Of a DNA stretch of 34,366 bases, positions 23,836 through 32,868 are shown in pieces. The position numbers and the translations under genes are program-made. The notes beneath the pieces are model-generated. The model saw nothing but the letters and a program-made list of their open reading frames with translations, ran no database searches and was not told the DNA's origin. Position 1 is the first letter of the stretch. Each line of letters starts with the position of its first letter. Source of the stretch: an uncultured Sphingomonadales bacterium (GTDB taxonomy: Bacteria; Pseudomonadota; Alphaproteobacteria; Sphingomonadales; Sphingomonadaceae); the NCBI GenBank assembly GCA_903848655.1, contig CAINGT010000071.1, positions 1-34,366 of the forward strand, written 5' to 3'.

Positions 23836-26397
23836 TTAGAACGTAAACGTCGCCTTGGCGTAATAGTAGCCGCCGTTGATCCCCCATGGGGTAAACGAGG
23901 CCGGCGGATTGAACGTGTTGCCGGTCAACGCGCGCGTACCGCTGGGTGCGAGCGGCAGAGTGGGAGCTTGCTTGTTGAAGGCGTTGTTGGAACCAAGGTC
24001 AAACCGGATTGCAGGGGTAATTTTGTAACCGACGTTGATATCGGTAATCACGGTTGTGCCAATCGCAAACAGCCCGGAATTGCTACCCTGTCCGGAACCG
24101 TCCGGGCTGAGGTACTGGCTGGTTGCGCCGTACAGCGTTTCGCGCAAGTTCAGCGACAAGGGCCCGTGGGTCCACAGGGCGTTGGCGATGACCTTCACGC
24201 GGGGCGTGGCCGTGGTCAATGCGCTGATTGATGTGCGTGTGAGCAACGAGGTCTGCGGGAACCCGGCATTGTACACCAGCGTTGGCAGGCCTGTGGTGCC
24301 GGTCACCACTGTTTTGTTGTAGTTAAAGCCCAGTGACCAGTCGATTTTGTTGCCGCCACCGAAATCGCTGGCGTAGTTCGCGGTCGCTTCAACCCCACGG
24401 GTACGGGTATCAGCGCCATTGCTGAAGATGTTGATCCCGGAATAGCTGGTCGCATCAGCCAGCGATACCCCACGCGAAATCAGTGCATCCTGAATTGCTT
24501 GCGAAACGATGCCGTTGTTGACGAGAACGCCGCCGCTTTTGTAGCCGTTGTTGAAACCGTAAAGATTGCCCGACGGGACGATACGCCGGGTAATCTTGAT
24601 CTGGTAGGCATCGACGGTGATCTGAAAGCGCGATGCCGGGTGGGCGATAAACCCAAGCGAGATATTCTTCGACTTTTCCGGCTTCAACCGGCTGAAACCA
24701 AGCGCCTGGGCCGCTACCGAGTTCGGCGGCAACTGGCCGAATGTTGCACCCGGCCCGACATTGACCGACGAATAGTATTCTTCGGCCAGCGTCGGGGCGC
24801 GGAACCCGTTGGAGAACGTGCCGCGAATCCCGATTTCCGGTGCAAAGTCGTACCGCGCGGTGATTTTGCCGGTACCGACCGAACCGAAGTCCGAGTAATG
24901 TTCGAACCGTCCGGCAACATCGACATGCAGCCCGGCAACTGGATCGAGTGCGACATCGGCATAGACCGCATTAGCGGTCCGCCCCTGGCTGATGGCATCG
25001 GTCGGGGCAAAGCCGGGATATGACTGCGCACCCCCGGTAATATACGAGGCATATTCGCCTTGCGTGATAGCATAACTGCCTTTGCGCCATTCCGCGCCGA
25101 CCGCCACCGTGATCGGCTTGGCCAGACCCGCTTCGAATTCATGGGTCACGTCAAAGTTTGCAACCCATTCGCTGTTGGTCAATTGCCCGTCATAGAAATT
25201 GCGCTGCAAACCGGTCAGCGGTGTCGCGCTTTGCGATTGGAGAATCGAAAACTGCTTCGGGTTGGCCGAATTGAGTGTCGACAGGCTGGCGGCATCGCGG
25301 CCATACGTCACCGACAGGTCATAAGTCCACTTGGCAATATCGCCCTTGATACCAGTGGTTAGCGAGAAATCTTCCTCGCGCACGCTTTCCTGCGGCTGGA
25401 AGCCGGCTGGAAGAGGGTAATATTTCGTCGTGCTGCCCAACGGGGTGCCCGACACTTTGCTGCCGACCCGATAGTTTTCGAAGGCTTTGGCAAAGCGGTT
25501 GCCATAGCTGCCAAAGGCATAGAGCTGCGCGCCTTCGCCCAGATCATAGCCCGCGTTGAAAGTGACATTGTAAAGCGAATAGCGCGCATCGCCGTTGATC
25601 GTGTTGACGTTGGGGTAGCTCGGATTCAGCTTTACCCCCGCAGCATCGACTGCGGATGCTGTTGCCAGGATGTTGCCCTTGGAATCAAAGACCCGGCGAT
25701 CATAATTGCCGTGCTGGGTAAAGTTGTGGAACTTGTATTCGCCGGTGACGTTGAAAAAGCCTTTGTCGCCCAGCTTGAAGCCCAGATTGGCATTGACCCC
25801 GGCCGTTTCGCCGCCGTTTTGATAATTGCTGCCGCCGGTAGCCGAAATCGACCCGCCGTGGTCGGCATTTTTGGAAATGATGTTGATCACGCCGGCAATC
25901 GCGTCAGAGCCATATTGCGCCGAAGCGCCATCGGTCAGCACTTCGATATGGCCGATTTGCGCGGTCGGCACGAACGACAGATCGGTGGTGGCGCTGCCCG
26001 AATAAGGACTGCCGCCCAGCACCGACAAATTGGCCGTGGTGTGGCGGCGTTTACCGTTCACCAGAACCAGCGTATGGTTGGGGCTAAGCCCGCGCAACGC
26101 GACGGACAGCGTAAGGTTGGCAGTATCGCCGCCGAACCCTTGAAAGTTGAGCGAAGGCAGCGATTGCGCCAGCACTTGTGTCAGGCTCTGTTGCCCGACC
26201 GACTGGATCGTCGATGCCCCCACGATCTGGATCGGAGCGGCGCTGTCGGCCGCGCGCGTACCGGTCGTGCGGGTGCCAGTCACAATGATGTCGGTTGCAG
26301 GCGCTTCAGTGGGTGCCGCATCAGCAGCGTGGGCGACGACTGGCGCGAACGCCGCAAAAACGCTGCTCGACAGCAGCAGACTGGAAAGACGCTTCAT
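23836..26397 (-). CDS. TonB-dependent outer-membrane receptor
   Basis: An 853-residue receptor. The signal peptide is about residues 1-24 (LLLSSSVFAAFAPVVAHA). DIIVTGTRTTG near residue 36 serves as TonB box/plug start. The plug has VLVNGKRRH and GSDAIAGVINIISK, then a 22-strand barrel ends in YYYAKATFTF with terminal Phe. The strand IRGTFSNGFRAPTLAEEYYS is the usual receptor signature. The ATG at 26397 has GGGGG upstream; an ORF from 26568 adds an unlikely leader. The substrate (siderophore, vitamin or saccharide) cannot be predicted, and no sigma/anti-sigma pair is adjacent. Codon use looks less GC-biased than its neighbours, hinting at a different history. Confidence 0.92.
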   Translation of the reverse strand: MKRLSSLLLSSSVFAAFAPVVAHAADAAPTEAPATDIIVTGTRTTGTRAADSAAPIQIVGASTIQSVGQQSLTQVLAQSLPSLNFQGFGGDTANLTLSVALRGLSPNHTLVLVNGKRRHTTANLSVLGGSPYSGSATTDLSFVPTAQIGHIEVLTDGASAQYGSDAIAGVINIISKNADHGGSISATGGSNYQNGGETAGVNANLGFKLGDKGFFNVTGEYKFHNFTQHGNYDRRVFDSKGNILATASAVDAAGVKLNPSYPNVNTINGDARYSLYNVTFNAGYDLGEGAQLYAFGSYGNRFAKAFENYRVGSKVSGTPLGSTTKYYPLPAGFQPQESVREEDFSLTTGIKGDIAKWTYDLSVTYGRDAASLSTLNSANPKQFSILQSQSATPLTGLQRNFYDGQLTNSEWVANFDVTHEFEAGLAKPITVAVGAEWRKGSYAITQGEYASYITGGAQSYPGFAPTDAISQGRTANAVYADVALDPVAGLHVDVAGRFEHYSDFGSVGTGKITARYDFAPEIGIRGTFSNGFRAPTLAEEYYSSVNVGPGATFGQLPPNSVAAQALGFSRLKPEKSKNISLGFIAHPASRFQITVDAYQIKITRRIVPSGNLYGFNNGYKSGGVLVNNGIVSQAIQDALISRGVSLADATSYSGINIFSNGADTRTRGVEATANYASDFGGGNKIDWSLGFNYNKTVVTGTTGLPTLVYNAGFPQTSLLTRTSISALTTATPRVKVIANALWTHGPLSLNLRETLYGATSQYLSPDGSGQGSNSGLFAIGTTVITDINVGYKITPAIRFDLGSNNAFNKQAPTLPLAPSGTRALTGNTFNPPASFTPWGINGGYYYAKATFTF

Positions 26398-26705
26398 ATG
26401 AAAACCCCCATTTTTTGGTCTGGGCTGGACATATGACGCAATTTTTGGTTGCACAAGCGGGCCTGGCGGTTTCTCTATAAAATAAATTGAGTTATATTTG
26501 GGCTGTCGGATTGGTCCACAGATGTCGCGGTTGAGCACAGAGATGCAAAATAAACACTTATAAATCAATTATTAGAAAGTCGGCAGGGAACGCCGCCTGG
26601 CAGCGTGACTGACAGTTGACCGGCAGTTAATGGCGCCGCTGATCCGGCCGGATCGATGCCGCACCCGCTAACAAAGGTGGAGACCATTGCCCAAAAGAGC
26701 AGGTT
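26398..26705. other. Intergenic leader of the TonB receptor, AT-rich
   Basis: A 308-nt gap without a credible ORF. About 26440-26590 is clearly AT-rich against the surrounding DNA (for example TAAAATAAATTGAG near 26478 and TTATAAATCAATTATTAG near 26557). On the minus strand a TTGTGC and a TATGTC with a 17-nt spacer lie about 35-60 nt before the receptor start and could be its promoter. I saw no clear Fur box. Confidence 0.4.
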
Positions 26706-27398
26706 TCAAGCTGTTGAGCCGGTGGGTTGAGCCACGCCGGATTGGCCCTGCGCCGTCGCTGTGGCGGGTCGTCCCAGCGCGGCCGTGGCCGAGGCGACCA
26801 CCAGAATTGCAACCATTGTCACCGTCAACACCAGCAGCGGAACAAACACCCCGAGCATGATCCGTGCACGGGTGCCAAGATAATGGACCCGACCGAGGAT
26901 CGCGGGAACATAGACTGCCAGCGCCACGAATTCAGCGAGGCCATAGCCCAGCGCGATGGCGCGGCCATAATCGGCAAATCCGGTCCGAAAGCCCAGCCAG
27001 ACCAGCAGTGTTATCAAGCCAGACGCCGCGTAAGCGGTTGACAGTACCCGGATACACACGCCGAGCGTATCGCCAAATTGCCCGGTTCCGCCAAACAGCC
27101 GCACCATCAAATGCGCGATCAACCCGCTGATGACCCACACCCACAGCGTTACGACCGCAACCACCGAGGCCGATTGCAGCGCCAGCAGCCGATCCACCCC
27201 GCCCATTGCAAACGCTGCGCCACCAAGCATCGCGCTGGCAATGGCATATTGGCGAGTCGCACTGGCCGATGACGCCAAGCGTTGGTTGGCGGTCTCAAAC
27301 CCGTCATAATTCCACGGAGATGTCAGGATGGCGATGAAAGAAAACACATAATCGCGCAGGAATTCTTTAACAACATCGACGCGCTCATCAAAATCCAC
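26706..27398 (-). CDS. Yip1-like multi-pass membrane protein
   Basis: A 230-residue protein. A cytosolic N-terminus with EFLRDYVFSFIAILTSPWNYDGFE is followed by five hydrophobic helices (around YAIASAMLGGAAFAMG, VVAVVTLWVWVISGL, AYAASGLITLLVWLG, ALGYGLAEFVALAVYV and LGVFVPLLVLTVTMVAIL). The layout resembles Yip1/DUF1282 family proteins; no function is assigned. I chose the GTG at 27398, placed 4 nt after GGAGG; GTG 27404 overlaps that ribosome-binding site. It may be read with the small gene 27592-27960, although 193 nt separate them and the TonB receptor lies downstream on the same strand. Confidence 0.65.
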   Translation of the reverse strand: MDFDERVDVVKEFLRDYVFSFIAILTSPWNYDGFETANQRLASSASATRQYAIASAMLGGAAFAMGGVDRLLALQSASVVAVVTLWVWVISGLIAHLMVRLFGGTGQFGDTLGVCIRVLSTAYAASGLITLLVWLGFRTGFADYGRAIALGYGLAEFVALAVYVPAILGRVHYLGTRARIMLGVFVPLLVLTVTMVAILVVASATAALGRPATATAQGQSGVAQPTGSTA

Positions 27399-27591
27399 CG
27401 TCACCTCCGATGCGCGGGAATCGGTTTCCCCGTGATATCCCGGGCCCGACTCGCAAGGCCGTCGTTTATAGCTTTGTCACAATAAGTGGCTTTTTTTCGT
27501 CAGCCCGCTGCGACCACGACAGGGGGATTCCAGATCATGTCCAAGACCACGATGATGCGCCGGAACTGGTTAATATCTGGTTGCCGTTGGC

Positions 27592-27960
27592 CTATGCATC
27601 AGAGCCGGGTTCGATCATCCCCGTGTTCAGTTGCAGCGCATCGGCGATGGCTATGATCGTGCGCAAGGCGCGGGCTTCGCCATCGGTCAGCCCCGCGAAA
27701 TCGGGCAGGAAGGCGCGCGCTGCTTCGACCAGGTTGCCGCCAGATCGCTCCAATTCAGCGCGATAGTGCGCGATCGAAGTGCAGCCATCGACATCTGCCC
27801 AGCGCAGACCGCTGGGTGCTGGGCGTTCGTGAAACGCCCACAGCGCGGCAATCGCGGCTTCGGCGGCATCACGGACGCGAACTCCCAGCGCATCTGACGA
27901 TGCGAGCGCTTTGAGTTTGCGACGATAACGTCGTTGCCGTTCGGCATTGGTCAGGGCCAT
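27592..27960 (-). CDS. Small protein with NAERQRRYRRKLK N-terminus, unrecognised
   Basis: A 122-residue soluble protein starting MALTNAERQRRYRRKLKAL, a basic helix seen at the start of many small phage- and plasmid-type DNA-associated proteins. An Ala-rich middle and a helical tail (LTDGEARALRTIIAIADALQL) follow. The motif suggests nucleic-acid contact, but I know no function. ATG 27960 is chosen because the motif normally begins the protein; an ORF from 28005 is possible and neither has a good ribosome-binding site. Direct repeats begin 70 nt upstream. Confidence 0.5.
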   Translation of the reverse strand: MALTNAERQRRYRRKLKALASSDALGVRVRDAAEAAIAALWAFHERPAPSGLRWADVDGCTSIAHYRAELERSGGNLVEAARAFLPDFAGLTDGEARALRTIIAIADALQLNTGMIEPGSDA

Positions 27961-28029
27961 GGCAATCAGGCATGATCCGCAGGTGGCGGTCTGGCAATCC
28001 GGCAAACCCCTGTTACGTAACCATGCTTA

Positions 28030-28118
28030 TTCCGGCGCGCGCGTCGGCGCGCATCACTTGTTCCGGCGCGCGCGTCGGCGCGCATCACCTGTTTCGGCGC
28101 GCGCGTCGGCGCGCAGCG
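28030..28118. repeat. Three tandem 31-bp GC-palindromic repeats
   Basis: Units start at 28030, 28061 and 28092 (exact 31-nt period). Each contains the self-complementary run GCGCGC-GTCG-GCGCGC followed by ATCAC(T/C)TG; the third diverges after GCGCGCAG. They lie in the 360-nt gap between the small unknown gene and the LuxR-type gene. The remainder of the gap (28119-28320) contains no ORF that I trust. Confidence 0.85.
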
Positions 28119-28320
28119 GGAGGGGGGGTGGCTCGCGGCGGTATTGGCCAGATCGGGCAGTTTTGGCGATTCGTGGATGCAGACCAGGCGCAGTTGCGGC
28201 ATTAATGGCAAAAGTCCCGTCCCGAAAGGGGTGATTCGCGCGTCCCGATATGGTTAACGAACGGTTTTCCGTGATTGGTTACGGTTTGATGCTACGTAAA
28301 GGTCATACGCAGTGGTACTC

Positions 28321-28977
28321 ATGGTGAGTGAAAGCAAAGAGCCGCACCGTGCAACAGCAAGCGCATTCGCACGGACTGCGACAGGGGACCGGGACTTGAT
28401 CAGATCATCGGATCAGTTTGTGATCGAACCGCTGCATGGGCTGACCGCCAAGCAGTGCGAGGTGCTGGACCTGTTGATTCAGCACAAAACTTCGAAAGAA
28501 ATTTCGCGGATGCTGGGGATTTCACCGCATACCGTCGATCAGCGCATCATGCTGGCGCGGGGCAAGCTGCAAGTCGCCACGCGCAGCGAAGTCGCGCAAG
28601 CCTATCGCCAGTTGCTGTCCGCAACCGGGGAAAAGCCGCGTGCAGACATATATCAACGATCCATATATGGCCCGTCGGATATCGCCCAACCCGCCGAAAC
28701 ACGGCAGGAAGTGTGGAGGGAAGCGGCAGAAGCAGCATTTCCGGGAGCCCGTCCGACCCGTTCGGAAGCGACAGTATCAGCGCCAGCGCAACTGGCTGAT
28801 TTTGGCGCGGGCACGACCAACCCGGGATACTACCATGTCCTGCCCGAGGCGTTTGACGGCCGGAGCGGCACTTTGTTGCGGCTTGGGGTGATTGTGATGA
28901 CGACGGCGTTTCTGACCCTGGTGATTTTGGGCAGTCTGGCCATATATACGCAATTGTCCCATATGGTGGATGGCTGA
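28321..28977 (+). CDS. LuxR-type HTH protein with C-terminal transmembrane helix
   Basis: A 218-residue protein. Residues about 40-98 form a GerE/LuxR helix-turn-helix (LTAKQCEVLDLLIQHKTSKE then ISRMLGISPHTVDQRI). A linker rich in polar and acidic residues follows. One transmembrane helix lies near 190-212 (GVIVMTTAFLTLVILGSLAIY), with a short outer tail. No receiver or autoinducer domain is present, so it is a membrane-tethered DNA-binding protein and may sense the envelope directly. The start could be ATG 28321 or the adjacent GTG 28324; the ribosome-binding site is weak. It leads a four-gene set to 30559. Confidence 0.8.
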   Translation: MVSESKEPHRATASAFARTATGDRDLIRSSDQFVIEPLHGLTAKQCEVLDLLIQHKTSKEISRMLGISPHTVDQRIMLARGKLQVATRSEVAQAYRQLLSATGEKPRADIYQRSIYGPSDIAQPAETRQEVWREAAEAAFPGARPTRSEATVSAPAQLADFGAGTTNPGYYHVLPEAFDGRSGTLLRLGVIVMTTAFLTLVILGSLAIYTQLSHMVDG

Positions 28978-29098
28978 CATGAAACAGCCGGTCCATCATG
29001 TTCCGGTCAGCGACCATGTTGTGGTCACCACGTTTTGGTCAAGCGTCTCTCCTGTCCACCACCATCCCGGTGCCGGGGGCATCGGCGGGAGACATTCG

Positions 29099-29497
29099 AT
29101 GACGAGCAATGCCAAACTTCACGCCATGACCAATACCGTTGCCCATCAGCGTATCAGCCGCGATCTGCGCTCTGCCGAAGCCGCGCTCGATGAAGCGCTG
29201 TTGCAGCAATCGCGCCTGCTGGCGACGATGGTCCACGCCCGCAAGGAAACCGGTGCCGCGCCATTTCTGGGGCAAGATGCGATGATGCGGCTGGTCCGCA
29301 GCCAGCAGGGACTGATTTCCGCCGGGGGCGAACTCGCCCGGGTGCATGGGCGGTTGAACGATATCGCGGTCGAAATGGTGGTTGGCGGTGATGACCGCTG
29401 TCCGTCGCGGGCGCTGGGACTTGCCGATAGCGATGATATGTTTGCCGACCAGCCGCTGGGTCTTGATGACATTGCAGCCCGGACTCGCGCCGCGTGA
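29099..29497 (+). CDS. Small helical protein, unrecognised
   Basis: A 132-residue protein without a signal peptide. The first 100 residues are predicted helical with heptad-like spacing (SRDLRSAEAALDEALLQQSR, then LLATMVHARKETGAAPFLGQ), ending in an acidic tail. I believe similar small proteins accompany LuxR-type/TM regulators in sphingomonads, but cannot verify it here. GGGAGA precedes the ATG at 29099. It lies 121 nt after the LuxR-type gene and 44 nt before the membrane protein gene. It may be a protein partner of the tethered regulator (inference). Confidence 0.6.
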   Translation: MTSNAKLHAMTNTVAHQRISRDLRSAEAALDEALLQQSRLLATMVHARKETGAAPFLGQDAMMRLVRSQQGLISAGGELARVHGRLNDIAVEMVVGGDDRCPSRALGLADSDDMFADQPLGLDDIAARTRAA

Positions 29498-29541
29498 TCG
29501 CCACGCAGGGGTCGGCATCAGGGGAACGGTGACAGGTTTTC

Positions 29542-29988
29542 ATGCTGTTTGTCTGGATTTCCCGGCTCCTGCTTGGCTTGGCCATTCTGTTCGCCGCCCG
29601 CAAGGGTGACGAACCGGAACAATTGGTCGCGATCATATTTGTGGCGACGTGCATCTTCGACGTTGCCAATCACTTGGTATTTGGAGCCCCGACATGGTTC
29701 GAGGTCAATCCCGGTCACTTCGTTATCGATCTGTGGGCGTTTCTGACGCTGACTTGGGTCGCGTTGCAGGCCAATCGCGGCTGGCCTTTGCTGACCAGCG
29801 CTACACAATTGCTGGTGGTGATCGCGCATTTCGCCAAACTGTTCGAAATCGATCAGGCGCGGCGGACATATTGGGTGATGACCGTGGTGCCGCCGCAGGC
29901 GCAATTGATCGTGCTGATGATCGGCACATTCGCCCATGTCATGCGGCAGCGGCGCATCGGTCGCTATGCGGCCTGGCGTCCGGCCTGA
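29542..29988 (+). CDS. Small multi-pass membrane protein, unrecognised
   Basis: A 148-residue protein with four or five hydrophobic helices: WISRLLLGLAILFA, LVAIIFVATCIFDVANHLV, FVIDLWAFLTLTWVALQA, LLVVIAHFAKLF and QLIVLMIGTFAHVM. It has a basic C-terminus (RQRRIGRYAAWRPA). No transporter or enzyme signature was recognised; conserved-looking polar residues inside the membrane (Asp, Asn-His, His) could bind a cofactor or ion. The start at 29542 has no strong ribosome-binding site. It sits between the helical protein and the winged-helix gene. Confidence 0.65.
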   Translation: MLFVWISRLLLGLAILFAARKGDEPEQLVAIIFVATCIFDVANHLVFGAPTWFEVNPGHFVIDLWAFLTLTWVALQANRGWPLLTSATQLLVVIAHFAKLFEIDQARRTYWVMTVVPPQAQLIVLMIGTFAHVMRQRRIGRYAAWRPA

Positions 29989-30022
29989 CCGCACGGGCTG
30001 TGCCCGGCACAGCGAGGGCGGC

Positions 30023-30559
30023 ATGAGTCCGCGCCCGATGCTGCCGCGCCCAACGGCCTCGCTCCGCCCCGGCCGGGTTGAACGCGCGTTGCGCGCTGCC
30101 CCGCTCAAATCGGTCCCCCAGGGAACCATCGACGCAGCTGCGAAAGAGCGGCGGAAAAGACTGGCTTTGGCCGTCGCGCGCGAATTCTACGCAGGGCGTC
30201 GTCGCCGGTCGCGCTATCTGAACGAAGATCTGTTCGGAGAGCCGACGTGGGACATTCTGCTCGACTTATACGTCGCGGGCGGAGAAAAACGCCGGACACC
30301 GACCACCAGCGCCTGCATCGGTGCGCATGTTCCGTCGACCACCGCGTTGCGCTGGCTGCGCATTCTGGAATCGCGCGGATTGGTTGAGCGTGAAGATGAT
30401 GGCAGCGATGCGCGCCGCTTGTTCGTGCGCCTGTCCCCACGCGCAGAGGCCGCGATGGAAGCGTTTCTCGGCACGATGGCCGAAACGCTGCTGGTCGCGC
30501 TTGCCGATGCCAATGCCAGCGCCGACGATCAGGACGCGTTGGGCGAAGCGGCGCAATAA
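30023..30559 (+). CDS. Winged-helix (MarR-like) transcriptional regulator
   Basis: A 178-residue protein. A basic, disordered N-terminus of about 55 residues leads to AREFYAGRRRRSRYL. A winged-helix fold follows: FGEPTWDILLDLYVA, the recognition helix HVPSTTALRWLRILESRGLV, and the wing REDDGSDARRLFVRLS, then a dimerisation-type helix. The order matches MarR-like regulators with a non-standard N-terminus. ATG 30023 follows GAGGGCGG; an ORF from 29936 overlaps the previous gene. It ends 114 nt before eutB, so it could regulate the ethanolamine operon or belong to the upstream cluster. Confidence 0.75.
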   Translation: MSPRPMLPRPTASLRPGRVERALRAAPLKSVPQGTIDAAAKERRKRLALAVAREFYAGRRRRSRYLNEDLFGEPTWDILLDLYVAGGEKRRTPTTSACIGAHVPSTTALRWLRILESRGLVEREDDGSDARRLFVRLSPRAEAAMEAFLGTMAETLLVALADANASADDQDALGEAAQ

Positions 30560-30673
30560 GCCGGGTCAAGACGGGCAATGGTCGGGCTGGATCGCCCGCC
30601 GCGTGGTCGCGTGCAAAGGGATCGCATCTGATCCCGGTCTGTGCTTCAAGGGGCGCATGATCGGGACAGCGCG

Positions 30674-32080
30674 ATGACATATGCCTGCGATTTTGCCGGG
30701 GAACGGCACCGCTTTGACAGTCTGGCGGCGGTCATGGCCTGTGCTTCGCCGGCGCGGTCGGGCGATGAACTCGCCGGGTTGGCGGCACACAGTGCAGCGC
30801 AGCGCGTGGCGGCGCGCGCGGTGCTTGCCGATCTGCCATTGCGCCATTTCCTCAATGTTGCGCTCGTGCCGTATGAATCCGATGAGGTTACCCGGCTTAT
30901 CATTGACAGCCACGATGCGGCGGCCTTTGCGCCGCTTGCTTCGATGACGGTGGGCGATCTGCGCGACTGGCTGCTGCTGCCCGCTATCGACTGCACCGCG
31001 TTGGCGGCAGTCGCGCGGGGGCTGACCCCCGAAATGGTCGCGGCGGTGTCAAAGCTGATGCGCAATCAGGATCTGATCGTGGTCGCGCAAAAAGTGCGCG
31101 TGGTGACCGCGTTTCGCAACACCATCGGGCTGGCGGAGCATTTGTCCACCCGGCTTCAGCCCAACCATCCTGCCGACGATCCGCGCGGGATTGCCGCTGC
31201 GGTGCTCGACGGGCTGATCCACGGGGTGGGCGATGCGGTGATCGGCATCAACCCCGCCAGCGATTCGGTGCCCGGCGCGCTGCGGCTGCTGACGATGCTC
31301 GATGATTTGCGCCAGCGTTATGCGATCCCCACGCAGACGTGCGTTCTGACCCATGTCACCAACACGCTGGAGATTATCGCGCGCGGCGGCCCGGTCGACT
31401 TGGTGTTTCAATCGGTGGCGGGCAGCGAAGCGGCCAATCGCGGGTTTGGTATCGATCTGGCGCTGTTGCGCGAGGCCCACGCTGCGGCGCTTGATTTGGG
31501 GCGGGGCAGTGTCGGGCGCAATGTGATGTATTTTGAAACCGGGCAGGGCGCGGCGCTGTCGGCCAATGCGCATCACGCGGTGGACCAGCAGACGATGGAG
31601 GCGCGCGCCTATGCGGTGGCGCGCGCGTTCGATCCGTTGCTCGTCAACACCGTGGTCGGCTTTATCGGCCCGGAATATCTTTATGATGGCAAACAGATCA
31701 TCCGCGCCGCGCTCGAAGACCATTTCTGCGGCAAGCTGCTGGGCCTGCCGATGGGCTGCGATGTCTGTTACACCAACCATGCCGAAGCCGATCAGGACGA
31801 TATGGACGTGCTGATGACCGTGCTGACGGTGGCGGGCTGCACATTCCTGATCTGCGTGCCGGGCAATGATGATGTCATGCTCAGCTATCAAAGCCTGTCG
31901 TACCACGATGCGCTGACCTTGCGCGCGATGACCGGGGTACGCCCCGCACCCGAATTTGCCGAATGGCTGGCGGCGATGGACCTGATCGCGCCCGATGGGT
32001 CGATCCGTGCGCTGGGCGCGGCGGCGCTGGTGCGGCGGCTCGACACTTCGGGGCTAGACGCTTCGGGGCTGGTCGTTTGA
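30674..32080 (+). CDS. eutB: Ethanolamine ammonia-lyase large subunit
   Basis: A 468-residue adenosylcobalamin-dependent lyase subunit, converting ethanolamine to acetaldehyde and ammonia with EutC. The TIM-barrel landmarks are HGVGDAVIGINPASDS, QTCVLTHVTNTLEII, YFETGQGAALSANAHH, GFIGPEYLYDGKQI, and the GLPMGCDVCYTNHAEADQ region that contacts substrate and cofactor. The ATG at 30674 gives the family N-terminus. Its stop overlaps the TTG of eutC (TTGA). There is no eutA reactivase or carboxysome-like shell gene in the window. No cobalamin riboswitch was seen in the 114-nt leader. Confidence 0.96.
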   Translation: MTYACDFAGERHRFDSLAAVMACASPARSGDELAGLAAHSAAQRVAARAVLADLPLRHFLNVALVPYESDEVTRLIIDSHDAAAFAPLASMTVGDLRDWLLLPAIDCTALAAVARGLTPEMVAAVSKLMRNQDLIVVAQKVRVVTAFRNTIGLAEHLSTRLQPNHPADDPRGIAAAVLDGLIHGVGDAVIGINPASDSVPGALRLLTMLDDLRQRYAIPTQTCVLTHVTNTLEIIARGGPVDLVFQSVAGSEAANRGFGIDLALLREAHAAALDLGRGSVGRNVMYFETGQGAALSANAHHAVDQQTMEARAYAVARAFDPLLVNTVVGFIGPEYLYDGKQIIRAALEDHFCGKLLGLPMGCDVCYTNHAEADQDDMDVLMTVLTVAGCTFLICVPGNDDVMLSYQSLSYHDALTLRAMTGVRPAPEFAEWLAAMDLIAPDGSIRALGAAALVRRLDTSGLDASGLVV

Positions 32081-32868
32081 GCGATGATCTGCCCGAGGCG
32101 GCGTTGTGGGCGCGGCTGCGCGCGACAACTCCGGCGCGAATCGCGTTGGGGCGCGTCGGCCATACGCTGCCGCTCGATGAAGTCTTGCGGTTTCAGCTTG
32201 ACCATGCGCGCGCGCGCGATGCGGTCCATGCCGCGTTCGATACTGCGGCGCTCGCTGCCGCGCTGGCCCCGCTCGCCACCATCGCGCTCGCGAGCGCCGC
32301 GCCGGATCGCGCGACCTATCTGCGGCGGCCCGATCTCGGGCGCAGGCTGGCGGCGGATAGCGCGGCGGCGCTTGCGCGCGCGGTGGTGGATGACCCGGCA
32401 ATCGGCGGGCGCGATGCGGTGATCGTGGTTGGCGACGGGCTGTCGGCGACCGGGGTGCAGGCGGGCGGCGCGGCGCTGGTGCGCGCGCTGGTGGCCGAAT
32501 GCGCCGGTCTGACGCTGGCCCCGGTGGTGCTGGCGCGCGGCGCGCGGGTGGCGCTGGGCGATGAAATCGGCGCGGCGCTGCGCGCGCGCGTGGTCGTGAT
32601 GGTGATCGGGGAACGTCCGGGGTTGAGCGTGGCCGACAGTCTGGGGATCTATCTGACGTATGCCCCGCGCATCGGCTGCCCCGACAGCGCGCGCAACTGC
32701 ATTTCCAACATTCACGCGCGCGGCGGGCTGACCCCGGGCGCGGCCGCCGCCACGCTCGGCCGGTTGTTGCGCGAATCGTTGCGTCGTGCGCTTTCGGGCG
32801 TTGATCTTAAGGATGAGGGCGGCGCTTTGCCTTCGCACCATCACAGACTGGAACCGCCTGATGCCTGA
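32077..32868 (+). CDS. eutC: Ethanolamine ammonia-lyase small subunit
   Basis: A 263-residue subunit that completes the cobalamin site of EutB. The recognisable core is ARDAVHAAFD, then VGDGLSATGVQ, the ending IGERPGLSVADSLGIYLTYAP with CPDSARNCISNIHARGG. The start is TTG at 32077, overlapping the eutB stop by 4 nt; an in-frame ATG upstream would overlap eutB by over 100 nt. A rare TTG here suggests reliance on coupling to eutB translation. Eight bases at its end overlap the permease gene. Confidence 0.94.
   Translation: MSDDLPEAALWARLRATTPARIALGRVGHTLPLDEVLRFQLDHARARDAVHAAFDTAALAAALAPLATIALASAAPDRATYLRRPDLGRRLAADSAAALARAVVDDPAIGGRDAVIVVGDGLSATGVQAGGAALVRALVAECAGLTLAPVVLARGARVALGDEIGAALRARVVVMVIGERPGLSVADSLGIYLTYAPRIGCPDSARNCISNIHARGGLTPGAAAATLGRLLRESLRRALSGVDLKDEGGALPSHHHRLEPPDA

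Noticed and set aside
28030..28118. CRISPR array
   Set aside because: The three units abut with a fixed 31-nt period and no unique spacers, and no cas genes are present.
30560..30673. Cobalamin riboswitch before eutB
   Set aside because: The 114-nt leader is too short and lacks a B12-box-like GCCACTG segment.
31963..32076. N-terminal extension of EutC from the upstream ATG
   Set aside because: It would overlap eutB by over 100 nt and adds residues unlike EutC; TTG 32077 gives the family length and a 4-nt overlap.
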